Part shown: positions 34,474 through 42,754 of the stretch, one piece after another
How the letters are laid out: the number at the start of each line of letters is the position of its first letter
Position numbering within the stretch: position 1 is the stretch's first letter
Origin: Dongia_A sp964542425
GTDB lineage: Bacteria; Pseudomonadota; Alphaproteobacteria; Dongiales; Dongiaceae
DNA length: 64,000 nucleotides
Assembly: GCA_964542425.1 (NCBI GenBank)
Contig: CAZIUB010000126.1
Span: forward strand, 5,932 to 69,931
Direction: 5' to 3'
Made by a program: the position numbers and the translations under genes
The notes under the pieces: model-generated
Database searches by the model: none
Told to the model about the DNA's origin: nothing
The model's input: the letters and a program-made list of their open reading frames with translations, nothing else

Positions 34474-36051
34474 ATGGCCAGAGTCCTCATCGCCGACGAA
34501 TTGTCCCCGGCCGCCGCCAAGGTATTCCGCGACCAGGGCTTGGAGGTCGAGGAAAGGACCGGCCTTAGACCTAAGGAATTGTGCCAGATCATCGGCGAAT
34601 TCGACGGGCTGGCGGTGCGTTCCTCGACCAAGGTGAATGCGGCGGTGATCGCGGCGGCCAAGCGCCTGAAGGTGATCGGGCGAGCCGGCATCGGCGTCGA
34701 CAACATCGATCTCAAGGCTGCGAGTGCGGCCGGGATCTGCGTCATGAACACGCCGTTCGGCAATTCAATCACCACCGCCGAGCATACGATCGCGATGATG
34801 ATGGCGCTGGCCCGTCACATCCCGCAGGCCGACCGCTCGACCCAGGAGGGCAAATGGGAGAAGGCCCGTTTCGTCGGCGTCGAGCTCCATGCCAAAATCC
34901 TGGGCCTGATCGGCTGCGGCAATATCGGTTCGGTCGTCGCCGACCGGGCGCAGGGCCTGAAAATGAAGGTGATCGCCTATGATCCCTTTCTTTCGCCGGA
35001 GCGCGCGATCGATCTTGGCGTGGAAAAGGTGGAGCTCGATGAACTTCTTCGCCGCGCCGATTTCATCTCGTTGCACACGCCCTTGACCGAGCAGACCCGG
35101 GACATCCTCAACAAGGAGAGCCTCGCCAAGTGCAAGGCGGGCGCGCGGATAGTCAATTGCGCGCGGGGCGGCCTGATCGTGGAAACAGATCTGCGCGCGG
35201 CACTCGACAACGGCCGGATCGCGGGTGCCGCCATCGACGTGTTCGCGCAGGAGCCGGCGCTGGACAATGTTCTGTTTCAGCATCCCCAGGTGGTGACGAC
35301 GCCCCATCTTGGCGCTTCCTCGACCGAGGCGCAACTGAACGTCGCCCTGCAGGTGGCCGAGCAGATGTCGGATTTCCTGCTGCGCGGCGCGGTCACGAAT
35401 GCGCTCAATATGCCCTCGATCTCGATCGAGGAGGCGCCTCGGCTCAAGCCCTATCTGAAGCTTGCCGAGCAGATGGGCGCCTTCGTCGGTCAGGTGACCG
35501 ACGATCCCATCAAGCGCATCATCGTCGAATACGAAGGCCACGTGGCGGGGCTCAACACCAGGCCGCTCACCTGCATCATCCTCCAGGGCGTGCTTCGGGC
35601 CTCGCTCGACAATGTCAACATGGTGAACGCGCCGATCGTGGCCAAGGAACGCAACATCGAATTGTCCGAGGTCAAGCACGAGCGCGAGGGCGATTACCAC
35701 ACCCTCATCCGTTTGACCGTGGTGACGCCGAAATTCACCCGCGACATCGCCGGCACCCTCTTCGCCGACCAACGGCCGCGCGTGGTGCAGATCAAGGGCA
35801 TCAACATCGACGCCGAGCTGCGCCCGCACATGCTCTATGTCACCAACGAGGACAAGCCCGGCTTCATCGGAAGGCTGGGCACGCTCCTGGGCGATTCGGG
35901 GATCAACATCGCGACCTTCGCGCTGGGTCGCTCCGCCCCGGGGCGTGACGCCATCGCGCTTATCGAAATCGACGGCGAGCTGCCCGATCCGGTCTTGGGC
36001 GGCGTGCGCGCGATTCCTGGCGTGCGCCAGGCCAAGGCGCTGTTGTTTTGA
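34474..36051 (+). CDS. serA: D-3-phosphoglycerate dehydrogenase
   Basis: A 525-residue, long-form SerA: substrate domain, NAD domain (GLIGCGNIGSVVADRAQGL), catalytic Arg in VNCARGGLIVE, Glu in DVFAQEP, His in TTPHLGASSTEAQ, an allosteric-substrate-binding domain (about 310-450) and a C-terminal ACT domain (HMLYVTNEDKPGFIGRLGTLLGDSGINIATFALGR). The ACT domain suggests serine feedback control. It is the first step of serine synthesis, translated just after serC. The ATG at 34474 starts the family; the upstream extension lies inside serC. Confidence 0.97.
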   Translation: MARVLIADELSPAAAKVFRDQGLEVEERTGLRPKELCQIIGEFDGLAVRSSTKVNAAVIAAAKRLKVIGRAGIGVDNIDLKAASAAGICVMNTPFGNSITTAEHTIAMMMALARHIPQADRSTQEGKWEKARFVGVELHAKILGLIGCGNIGSVVADRAQGLKMKVIAYDPFLSPERAIDLGVEKVELDELLRRADFISLHTPLTEQTRDILNKESLAKCKAGARIVNCARGGLIVETDLRAALDNGRIAGAAIDVFAQEPALDNVLFQHPQVVTTPHLGASSTEAQLNVALQVAEQMSDFLLRGAVTNALNMPSISIEEAPRLKPYLKLAEQMGAFVGQVTDDPIKRIIVEYEGHVAGLNTRPLTCIILQGVLRASLDNVNMVNAPIVAKERNIELSEVKHEREGDYHTLIRLTVVTPKFTRDIAGTLFADQRPRVVQIKGINIDAELRPHMLYVTNEDKPGFIGRLGTLLGDSGINIATFALGRSAPGRDAIALIEIDGELPDPVLGGVRAIPGVRQAKALLF

Positions 36052-36071
36052 GGCGCGAAAGGAACGCATTC

Positions 36072-36887
36072 ATGGCCGCGACGCGAATCAAGCTTTCCAG
36101 GCTGAAACCCCTGCCGGCGCGCCCACCGGCTCGGAACGAGGCGCTGCTGGCGGCCGAACAGGAGCGCCTGATCCGGATCCAACACGCCTATCTTTTCGGC
36201 GGCGAGCGCGCGGTCGTCGTATTCGAGGGGATGGACGCCGCCGGCAAGGGCGGCACCATCCGGCGCATCGCCTGGGCGATGGATCCGCGCTCGCTCAAGG
36301 TCTGGCCGATCGGCGCCCCCAACGAGATCGAGCGGCGGCAGCATTATTTGCAGCGTTTCTGGACGCGCCTGCCGGAGCGTGCGCAGATCTCGCTCTTCGA
36401 CCGGTCCTGGTACGGAAGGGTCCTGGTGGAACGGGTGGAGGGCCTGGCCGCGCGCGAGGAATGGCGGCGCGCCTACCGCGAGATCAACGAATTCGAACGG
36501 CAATTGGTCGATTCCGGAATCAGGCTGGTCAAGGTATTCCTGCATGTCGGCAAGGACGAGCAATTGCGCCGTTTCGAGGAACGGCTGCGCGACCCGCTGA
36601 AGCGTTGGAAGCTTTCCTACGAGGATTTCCGCAACCGCGCCAAATGGGACGATTACGTAAGCGCGGCCGAGGAAATGTTCCAGCGCACTTCCACCAGGCT
36701 TGCCACTTGGCAGGTGATTCCGGCCGACGACAAGCCGGCGGCAAGGGCGGCGACGTTGAAAATCATCGCCGATTGCCTGGGCGCCGGCATCGATCTCGCA
36801 CGCCCCACCCTGGACGGCAAATTGTTGAGGATGGCGAGGCGCGCGATCGACGGCGATGGCCCCCCAGGCAAGGCGCGCCGGCGGTAG
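36072..36887 (+). CDS. ppk2: Polyphosphate kinase 2 family protein
   Basis: A 271-residue P-loop kinase. Walker A is FEGMDAAGKGGTIRRI (about 54-69), Walker B/lid includes SLFDRSWYGRVLVERVEG, and KRWKLSYEDFRNRAKWDDY is the family lid region. PPK2 enzymes phosphorylate nucleotides with polyphosphate or the reverse; the class (NDP or NMP substrate) is not decided here. The start at 36072 has AAAGGAA nine bases upstream. It is 20 bases after serA and possibly in the same transcript. Together with ppk1 and ppx it gives the cell a full polyphosphate-nucleotide cycle. Confidence 0.92.
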   Translation: MAATRIKLSRLKPLPARPPARNEALLAAEQERLIRIQHAYLFGGERAVVVFEGMDAAGKGGTIRRIAWAMDPRSLKVWPIGAPNEIERRQHYLQRFWTRLPERAQISLFDRSWYGRVLVERVEGLAAREEWRRAYREINEFERQLVDSGIRLVKVFLHVGKDEQLRRFEERLRDPLKRWKLSYEDFRNRAKWDDYVSAAEEMFQRTSTRLATWQVIPADDKPAARAATLKIIADCLGAGIDLARPTLDGKLLRMARRAIDGDGPPGKARRR

Positions 36888-36908
36888 CAGCGCCTAGAGC
36901 ATCAGCGG

Positions 36909-36929
36909 AAAAGGGTAGCGTCCCCTTTT
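36909..36929. repeat. REP-like repeat (GGGTAGCGTCCCC family), single copy
   Basis: One AAAAGGGTAGCGTCCCCTTT copy between convergent ppk2 and VOC genes, followed by a T/C-rich run. It could serve as a terminator hairpin for ppk2. The gap is only 53 bp. Confidence 0.7.
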
Positions 36930-36940
36930 CTTCTTTTCTT

Positions 36941-37432
36941 CTAGGCAACCAGGGTGGCCTTGCGCTTCTGCCAGGAATCGAGCTTGTCGCGGGCGCCATT
37001 CCGGGCTGGATCCATCTGCTGGTCATGGTCCGGGCGTTTCGCGGTCAATTCGATGACATAGCCGTTGGGGTCGCGGAAATAGATCGAATCGATGAAGCCG
37101 TGATCCGAGATGCCGCGCGGGGCCATGCCGGCTTCCCTGCCCTTGGCCAGCATCCGGCGCAGGTTCTCAGGCGTCACCTCAAGCGCGATGTGGAGGTCGT
37201 AATCGTGCTGGTCCTTGAATTCGAAGGGGGAATCGGGGGCCTCGAAGAAGGCCAGATAGGAGCCGTCGTCGAGCCGGTAGAACGTATGCAGCGCGTCGGT
37301 CGCCCGGCCGCTCTTGGTCTCCTTGATCTCGAGCGTGCCCGACAAGGGCAGGCCAAGGAAATCCTCGTAGAAGCGCCGCGTCTCCTCGGAATCGCGGCAG
37401 CGATAGGCGTTGTGGTGCAAGCCCTTGATCAT
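36941..37432 (-). CDS. VOC-superfamily (glyoxalase/dioxygenase) protein
   Basis: A 163-residue vicinal-oxygen-chelate protein with one paired beta-alpha-beta-beta-beta unit. GLHHNAYRCRDSEETRRFYEDFLGLPL gives the first metal His and the start motif, DYDLHIALEV the second ligand and YFRDPNGYVIEL the Glu ligand. The specific reaction is unknown. A 25-residue charged tail follows the domain. It ends the two-gene unit GST-VOC (10 bp gap), which suggests handling of glutathione-linked or electrophilic compounds. Confidence 0.88.
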   Translation of the reverse strand: MIKGLHHNAYRCRDSEETRRFYEDFLGLPLSGTLEIKETKSGRATDALHTFYRLDDGSYLAFFEAPDSPFEFKDQHDYDLHIALEVTPENLRRMLAKGREAGMAPRGISDHGFIDSIYFRDPNGYVIELTAKRPDHDQQMDPARNGARDKLDSWQKRKATLVA

Positions 37433-37442
37433 GGCGCCCTCC

Positions 37443-38129
37443 TCACTTGCGCTGGGATTTCACGTGCGCGATGTAGCCCCGCACGTCGCCCGCGGGCTCG
37501 GCATAGGCGGCACCCAGCGCTTTTTCCATCCCCGCCATATAGCCTGCCATCCAGGCTGGGGCCGCGTAATCGATCACGGCCAGGAATTCGAGCGTGCTCG
37601 CCAGGCGAATGTCGGCGATCGAGGGCGCATCGCCGCCGATGAACTTGTTGCCGTCGATGAAGAAGGAATGGAAGACCTCGAGCGGCTCGGCGATCGCGTC
37701 GGCGGAGGCCTTCTGCGCCGCCTGCTTGGCGCCATCGTTGGCGTCGCTGGTGCCGACCTCGCCCGGGTATTGCGGGAAACCCAGCGCCGGATAGGTTGCC
37801 CGCGCTACCAAAGGATAGAGCGTGCCGGTCGCGTAGAACATCGCGTTGTCGATCATGGCCCGGCGCGAGGGCTCGGTCGGGTAGAACTTGGAGAGGCCAT
37901 GCTTGTTGCAGAGATACTGCATGATGGCGCAACTCTCCCACATGGCGCCCCGGGGCAGATCGGCGGCCTCCATCATCGGCGTCAGATGGGCCGGGCACTT
38001 GGCCAGGAATTCGGGCGAGCGGGTGTGGCCCCAGGAATCGGCCTCCGTGAAATCGAGGCCGGCGGCACGCACGAACACCCGAACCGCCATGTTGTTCACG
38101 CTGGGCTTCAGGATATTGAGCTTGACCAT
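37443..38129 (-). CDS. Glutathione S-transferase family protein
   Basis: A 228-residue GST. The thioredoxin-like N domain begins KLNILKPSVNNMAVRVFVRAAGLDF, with the typical SPEFLAKCP and ESCAIMQYLCNKHGL (the ExxAIxxYL glutathione-binding segment). The helical C domain has the N-capping FIGGDAPSIADI motif. The catalytic residue is not the usual Ser-Pro; SVNN occupies that position. GGGA eight bases before the ATG supports the start at 38129. It is co-directional with the VOC gene. Confidence 0.88.
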   Translation of the reverse strand: MVKLNILKPSVNNMAVRVFVRAAGLDFTEADSWGHTRSPEFLAKCPAHLTPMMEAADLPRGAMWESCAIMQYLCNKHGLSKFYPTEPSRRAMIDNAMFYATGTLYPLVARATYPALGFPQYPGEVGTSDANDGAKQAAQKASADAIAEPLEVFHSFFIDGNKFIGGDAPSIADIRLASTLEFLAVIDYAAPAWMAGYMAGMEKALGAAYAEPAGDVRGYIAHVKSQRK

Positions 38130-38325
38130 CGTCGGTTCCCTATCGGTTCGTCGTGTGTTTGGTTTGGCCGCGCGCGGGCGGTCATCGCCGCGAGCGCACA
38201 CCGAGGTTTGCGAAGCTACGCCCACCCCAGGGGTGCTGGCAATAGCCCCGATCGGGCTGGGTTGGCGCGGCCTTGAAAAATCGCCGGTTGGGGACCCGGC
38301 AGTGGACCAGCGGCAAGGCGGCTGG

Positions 38326-38351
38326 ATCTAGCTTGTGCGATCACGCTAGAT
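38326..38351. promoter_or_regulatory. Inverted repeat ATCTAGC / GCTAGAT upstream of the nuclease gene
   Basis: Two exact 7-bp arms with a 12-bp spacer lie 33 bp before the BglII-like nuclease start. The position fits an operator that would delay nuclease expression, but no controller gene is seen in the pair, so the role is a guess. Confidence 0.35.
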
Positions 38352-38384
38352 TGGCAATACCTTCGATTCAATTGCGAGCCCACG

Positions 38385-39161
38385 ATGCGGCAGCCGGCTG
38401 GCGAGACCTTGGGACTTCAGCGCCTTCGGAAGCGGGGCTTTCAGGTCGAGTTCGTATCGCATGCGTGGCCGATTCTCTCGATCGATTTCCCGACCGCGCT
38501 TGACGAGCTTACAAACGTCCTCGCGAGCGTCGCAATGCCAGTGGACGAACTGGTCGGTTCGGGCGGTGGCGAAGCCAAGGGCACACAACGGCTCCGCCGG
38601 GCGCTCGCGGATAAGGGTTGGCGAAAGGCGAAGTTCGAGATCTCAAAAATCATCAATGGCGTTCGGATGGAATCGATCACTCACGAAATCGATCATGTGC
38701 GCGACGCCCCGGATCACGGCAGCCTCGCCCTGGAAATCGAATGGAATAACAAGGATCCATTTTTCGACCGCGATCTGGAGAATTTCCAACGCCTCCATGC
38801 GGAAGGCGCGATCTCGGTCGGGATCATTGTGACGCGAGGCCAGTCGCTGCAAGACGAGTTACGGTCGCTGGTTCTGCGATACGCAACGCAACATAGAATC
38901 AGCTCGATTGAAGACCTGGCGAAGCATGGATTGAACCCGACGCCCCGGCAGGTGAAGGAAATTCAGGCCCGCGCCCATCGGCGAGACAAACCGGTCCCCT
39001 TCGCCGAGGCCTGGGCGACAAATTTTGTCGCCGACAAATTCGGCGCCGCTACCACGCATTGGGAGAAGCTAATGGACCGCATCAAGCGCGGCGTCGGGAA
39101 CCCCTGCCCCCTGATGCTTGTTGGCCTGCCGGCCTCGATCGTTACATTCGCCAAGAGTTGA
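38385..39161 (+). CDS. BglII/BstYI-family type II restriction endonuclease
   Basis: A 258-residue protein that matches the BglII-type nuclease family. The catalytic segment is visible as EIDHVRD (Asp103), then LALEIEWNNKDPFFDRDLENF (Glu117, Glu119, with the diagnostic WNNKDpfFDRDL stretch) and SVGIIVTRG (Arg151). These enzymes cut GATC-centred sites such as AGATCT or RGATCY; the specificity here is not known. The stop is 15 bases from the stop of a convergent MT-A70 methyltransferase. AT-richer codon use than its neighbours suggests acquisition. The ATG at 38385 has only a weak ribosome site. Confidence 0.88.
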   Translation: MRQPAGETLGLQRLRKRGFQVEFVSHAWPILSIDFPTALDELTNVLASVAMPVDELVGSGGGEAKGTQRLRRALADKGWRKAKFEISKIINGVRMESITHEIDHVRDAPDHGSLALEIEWNNKDPFFDRDLENFQRLHAEGAISVGIIVTRGQSLQDELRSLVLRYATQHRISSIEDLAKHGLNPTPRQVKEIQARAHRRDKPVPFAEAWATNFVADKFGAATTHWEKLMDRIKRGVGNPCPLMLVGLPASIVTFAKS

Positions 39162-39176
39162 AGTTGCCGCAGCGAA

Positions 39177-39824
39177 CTAGGGCAATAAACCTTCGGCGGG
39201 AACAACCAAGCTCGAATTGTAGCCGTAAGTCGGCCAGTCCGGCGAATAAGACTCGTCGGCCTGATTTCCCCAGGACACCCAATTGCTTCGCTTGCCTCGC
39301 GCGAACAGCTCAAGATACGGGCCGTGCGAGCACTCCTCGATGATTCGGTATTGCTCGTCCGGTTTGCGGCTATGCTCGCGCTTTCGGGTTGCAAGAAGGT
39401 TGACCTGACGGCGACCGGCCGCCCGCGTCCGGGCACTGGGACCGCGAACTCCAAACAACAGCAGTTCGGTCACGTTGCGGAAATAAAACCCGACGCCCCG
39501 CCCGTCGCTGCCGCCGTCCTTTCGGATTTTGTGCCAAACAATGTTCGATTTGTACTTGAAGCCCCACGCCGCCATCACCGAAAGGCCCTCCGGCAACATC
39601 GCATTTGGGACCCAGAGGTAGAGATGGCTGGTTAGGGTGGCGAACGCGCCAACGGGCAAGGCTCGAATGTCGTCCAGTGTCATCGTTCCGTAACGGCTCA
39701 AGCGGCGATGCTCGGGCGCGACCTTTCCCGTACGATTCTGGAACTGCCAGGGCGGATCGGCGAGAATGGTTGCGAACCGGAGGCCATCGAATTCCTTAAG
39801 AAGGGTGTCCCCGAACAGCGGCAT
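39177..39824 (-). CDS. MT-A70-family adenine N6 DNA methyltransferase
   Basis: A 215-residue methyltransferase with the catalytic DPPW motif (ILADPPWQFQN, residues 20-30) and the MT-A70 blocks HLYLWVPNAMLPEGL, YKSNIVWHKIRKDG and ARGKRSNWVSWGNQ. In bacteria the family makes N6-methyladenine in DNA. It probably protects host sites from the convergent BglII-like nuclease. GGAGG eight bases before the ATG supports the start. The pairing of a BglII-type nuclease with an adenine, rather than N4-cytosine, methyltransferase is notable. Confidence 0.9.
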   Translation of the reverse strand: MPLFGDTLLKEFDGLRFATILADPPWQFQNRTGKVAPEHRRLSRYGTMTLDDIRALPVGAFATLTSHLYLWVPNAMLPEGLSVMAAWGFKYKSNIVWHKIRKDGGSDGRGVGFYFRNVTELLLFGVRGPSARTRAAGRRQVNLLATRKREHSRKPDEQYRIIEECSHGPYLELFARGKRSNWVSWGNQADESYSPDWPTYGYNSSLVVPAEGLLP

Positions 39825-39992
39825 ATCGATTGCCTCCGAAAAGTGTTCTCTTTTTGTACACCTTCGCTTCTATTGCGATTGGCGTGTCATGTCAAGGGTT
39901 TGGTTCAAGTTCGAAGGGCAAACGGCCGATTTCCAGGCTGCCGTCTGACCGAGGCTCGACAAGGCCTAAGGCGCGGCCGAATACAGCGTCCG
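39825..39992. other. Gap between MT-A70 gene and GcvT-like gene
   Basis: 168 bases with the methyltransferase promoter region. A GTGTTCTCTTTTTGTACACC stretch near 39843-39862 has GTGTnC/GnACAC symmetry and could be an operator. Nothing else is clear. Confidence 0.3.
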
Positions 39993-41174
39993 TTATTTCG
40001 GCCCAACCGGCTGGAAGAATCGCCTTTTGACCACCCGGCAACGGACCATGGAGCGCTCGATCTTGTGTTCCTTGCCATACCAGATCTCGACCCACAATTC
40101 GGTCCCCGGATTGGCGTGGGCGGAAGGCAGGCGGCCATAGGCGATGTTCTTTTTCAGGGTCGGCGACCAGATGGCCGAGGTGGTAATACCGATTTCTCGT
40201 CCGCCAGCCTTGTCGGCGTAGAGGAAGGAATTGGGCGCGGGCTTGCGGCCCTCGATCTCGAGCCCGACCAGGACGTGGCGGGAGAGGCCTTGGGTTTTCT
40301 CGCGGGCGAGCGCGCGCTTGCCGACGAAATAGGCGGATTTATCCAGATGCACGGCCCAGCCGATGCCGCATTCGAAGGGCGAGGTGCGGGCACTGGGCCG
40401 GAGCGCATGCAGGGCGCCCGAATAATCGGCATCGATCAGCAAGTATCCGGCCTCGATGCGGGCGATTTCGAGCGCGCGGGCGCCGATGGGCGCGATCTTG
40501 CGCATCGCGCCCGCGGCGAAGAGCTTGTCCCACAGCCAACCGGCATGCTCGGGCCGGGTCCATAATTCGAAGCCGAGATCGCCGGTGAAGCCGACGCGCG
40601 CCAGCCGCAGCCACCCCGGCCCGAGATTGAATTCGTGGATCCCGAAGCGCGGCATTTGGCCGGCGGCGGGGATGCCCATCTCAGAGAGGATCGAGGCCGA
40701 CATCGGCCCCTGCAGCGATAGCCCGCACAAAGAATGCGTCCATTCCTCGATCTGGACCTGAAAGCCATAGGCGACCTGGTCCAGCCAATGCAGCTGGTCC
40801 TTGGCCGCGTTCAGGAGGAATTCGTTATCGCCCAAGCGAAACAGCGTCCCCTCCTCCACCATCATGCCCTGGTCTTCGCACCAGGCGGTATAGAAGGCGT
40901 TGCCGGGACGGACCTTGGTCACGTCGCGGGTGACCAGATGATCGACGAAGCGGGCCGCGTCACGCCCCCGGATCAGGTACTTGATGAGGGGCGAGACGTC
41001 GTAGACCGAGGCGCCATTGCGGATCGCGAAATATTCCGATTGCACGGATTCGAATTTGGCCGGCGAGAAATGGCCGGCCCAGCGGATCCAGGAATCGGCC
41101 TCGATCAAGGCCGCGATCCGATCATGGAACGGCGACTTTTCCAGGAAGGGCTTGACCAGAAGGGAAAAGCTCAT
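39993..41174 (-). CDS. Aminomethyltransferase (GcvT/DmdA-like) family protein
   Basis: A 393-residue folate-binding protein of the GcvT superfamily. SEYFAIRNGASVYDVSPLIKYLIRG, YTAWCEDQGMMVEEGTLFRLGDNEFLLNAA and VGFTGDLGFELWT are typical, as is a C-terminal OB-like GcvT_C domain (KRALAREKTQGLSRHVLVGLEIEG). Such proteins move a one-carbon unit from an amine or sulfonium compound to tetrahydrofolate. The ATG overlaps the stop of the upstream FAD oxidoreductase (ATGA), so the two are coupled. The substrate is unknown; with two amine-oxidase-like partners a methylated or secondary amine is likely. Confidence 0.88.
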   Translation of the reverse strand: MSFSLLVKPFLEKSPFHDRIAALIEADSWIRWAGHFSPAKFESVQSEYFAIRNGASVYDVSPLIKYLIRGRDAARFVDHLVTRDVTKVRPGNAFYTAWCEDQGMMVEEGTLFRLGDNEFLLNAAKDQLHWLDQVAYGFQVQIEEWTHSLCGLSLQGPMSASILSEMGIPAAGQMPRFGIHEFNLGPGWLRLARVGFTGDLGFELWTRPEHAGWLWDKLFAAGAMRKIAPIGARALEIARIEAGYLLIDADYSGALHALRPSARTSPFECGIGWAVHLDKSAYFVGKRALAREKTQGLSRHVLVGLEIEGRKPAPNSFLYADKAGGREIGITTSAIWSPTLKKNIAYGRLPSAHANPGTELWVEIWYGKEHKIERSMVRCRVVKRRFFQPVGPK

Positions 41175-42754
41175 GGGGCGCTCCCCTTGCCCCGAGCGCG
41201 GTCCTTGAGGATTTCGCGCGCCGCGTTGGCGCCGGGCTGGCCGGTCAGATTGCCGCCGGGATGGGCGCCCGCGCCGCACAGATAAACGCCCGGCACCGGC
41301 ATCCGATATTGCTGGAAGCCCGGAACCGGGCGCAGCAGGAACACCTGGTCGAGTGTTACCTCGCCATGATGCCATTGGCCGCCGGTCATGCCGTATTCCC
41401 GCTCGAGATCGTGCGGGATGAGGATTTCGCTGGCGATGATGCGCGAGGCAAGGTCAGGCGCGAGGCCCGCGAGGGCATCGATCACGCGGCTCCCCAATTG
41501 GTCGCGCGCCTCGTCCGGCGTCGCGCCCTTAAGCCGATAGGGCGCGTACTGGGCGATGATCGAGGCCACATGCTTGCCAGCGGGCGCCAGGCCCGGATCG
41601 CCCAGGCTGGGAATGGTCAATTCGAGCGCCGGGTGATCGGCGACGCGGCCATATTTGGCGCAATCATAGGCGCGCTCCACGTAATCGATCCCGGGTGCCA
41701 GCAAGGCGCGCCCGGTCAATCGATCCCAGCCCGCGGGCAGCCCGTCCAGCGCCAGATGCACCTTGGCCGCGCAGCCATTCATGCGCAGATGGCGCAGGCG
41801 ATGGACGAATTGCGCGTCGAGCGCGCCGGCACCGATGAGATCGAACGCGGTTCTGACCGGATCGAGATTGGAGACCACAATGTCGGCGCGGATCTCCTCG
41901 CCCGATCTTAAGGTTACGCCGGCCGCCTGGTCGCGCTCTATCAGGATGCGCGCGACCGGGGCCTCGATGCGGACCGTGGCCCCCGCCGCCTCGGCCGATT
42001 TCCTCAGCGTCTCGCTTAAGGCGCCCATGCCGCCTTTGGGCAAGGCCTGGAACCCGAGCGGGCGCCCGCGCCAAGGTGCCATGCGGTAGAGAAGATTGAA
42101 CACGGTCGAGGGCGAGCGCGGCCCAAGCGCCAAACCAAGGACACCGTCCCAGGCAAGAAGGCCCTTGATGGGGTCGCTTTCGAATGCCTCGTTCGCCAGA
42201 TCGGCCACGTTCATGGCGATGATGCGGGTCAGCTCCAGCATGTCCTTGCGGCCCAACCGGCGCAAGGAGAGCGCGAAGAAGCCGAGCGTCAGTTTCGCCT
42301 GCCAGTCGTTCCGCGCGAGATCGGGCCGGGGCGGGGTGCGGGCGGCGTAGCCGGACAAGGCGAAGGCCAACTTGCTCCACCGCGCCATGGCGCGCGGGAA
42401 GGCATCGGCATCGGCGGGCGAGATCTTGGCAATCGAGGCATGCGTCGCGGCGACATCGGGCGTGATCTCGACGCGCCCGCCATCTCGGAGCAGAAGCGCG
42501 GTCGAGGCCAAGGCGGTCTTGAGATCGAGACCGAGATCCTTGGCGATCCTGGGTGAAAGCGGCGGCAGCAAATGCGCGACGCTCGAAACCCGGAAACCAG
42601 GCGCGAACTCGCGCGTGACCGCCGCCCCGCCGACAAGGGTAGAAGCCTCCAGCACCAGGACCTTCAATCCGGCGCGCGCCAGATAGAAGGCGGCGACGAG
42701 CCCGTTATGCCCGGCACCGACGATGAGGACGTCGTGCGAAGGTGCCACACTCAT
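41171..42754 (-). CDS. FAD-dependent oxidoreductase (PYROXD2/phytoene-desaturase-like), second of a pair
   Basis: A 527-residue flavoprotein. The dinucleotide-binding motif is VLIVGAGHNGLVAAFYLARAG with KVLVLEAS; the GHNGL form marks the PYROXD2-like branch. The C-terminal FAD motif is YLCGAGAHPGGNLTGQPGANAA. It shares its layout with the upstream gene (42751-44439) but the two are clearly diverged. It overlaps the neighbours on both sides by four bases (ATGA), so the three genes form one tightly coupled operon. Substrate unknown. Confidence 0.88.
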   Translation of the reverse strand: MSVAPSHDVLIVGAGHNGLVAAFYLARAGLKVLVLEASTLVGGAAVTREFAPGFRVSSVAHLLPPLSPRIAKDLGLDLKTALASTALLLRDGGRVEITPDVAATHASIAKISPADADAFPRAMARWSKLAFALSGYAARTPPRPDLARNDWQAKLTLGFFALSLRRLGRKDMLELTRIIAMNVADLANEAFESDPIKGLLAWDGVLGLALGPRSPSTVFNLLYRMAPWRGRPLGFQALPKGGMGALSETLRKSAEAAGATVRIEAPVARILIERDQAAGVTLRSGEEIRADIVVSNLDPVRTAFDLIGAGALDAQFVHRLRHLRMNGCAAKVHLALDGLPAGWDRLTGRALLAPGIDYVERAYDCAKYGRVADHPALELTIPSLGDPGLAPAGKHVASIIAQYAPYRLKGATPDEARDQLGSRVIDALAGLAPDLASRIIASEILIPHDLEREYGMTGGQWHHGEVTLDQVFLLRPVPGFQQYRMPVPGVYLCGAGAHPGGNLTGQPGANAAREILKDRARGKGSAP

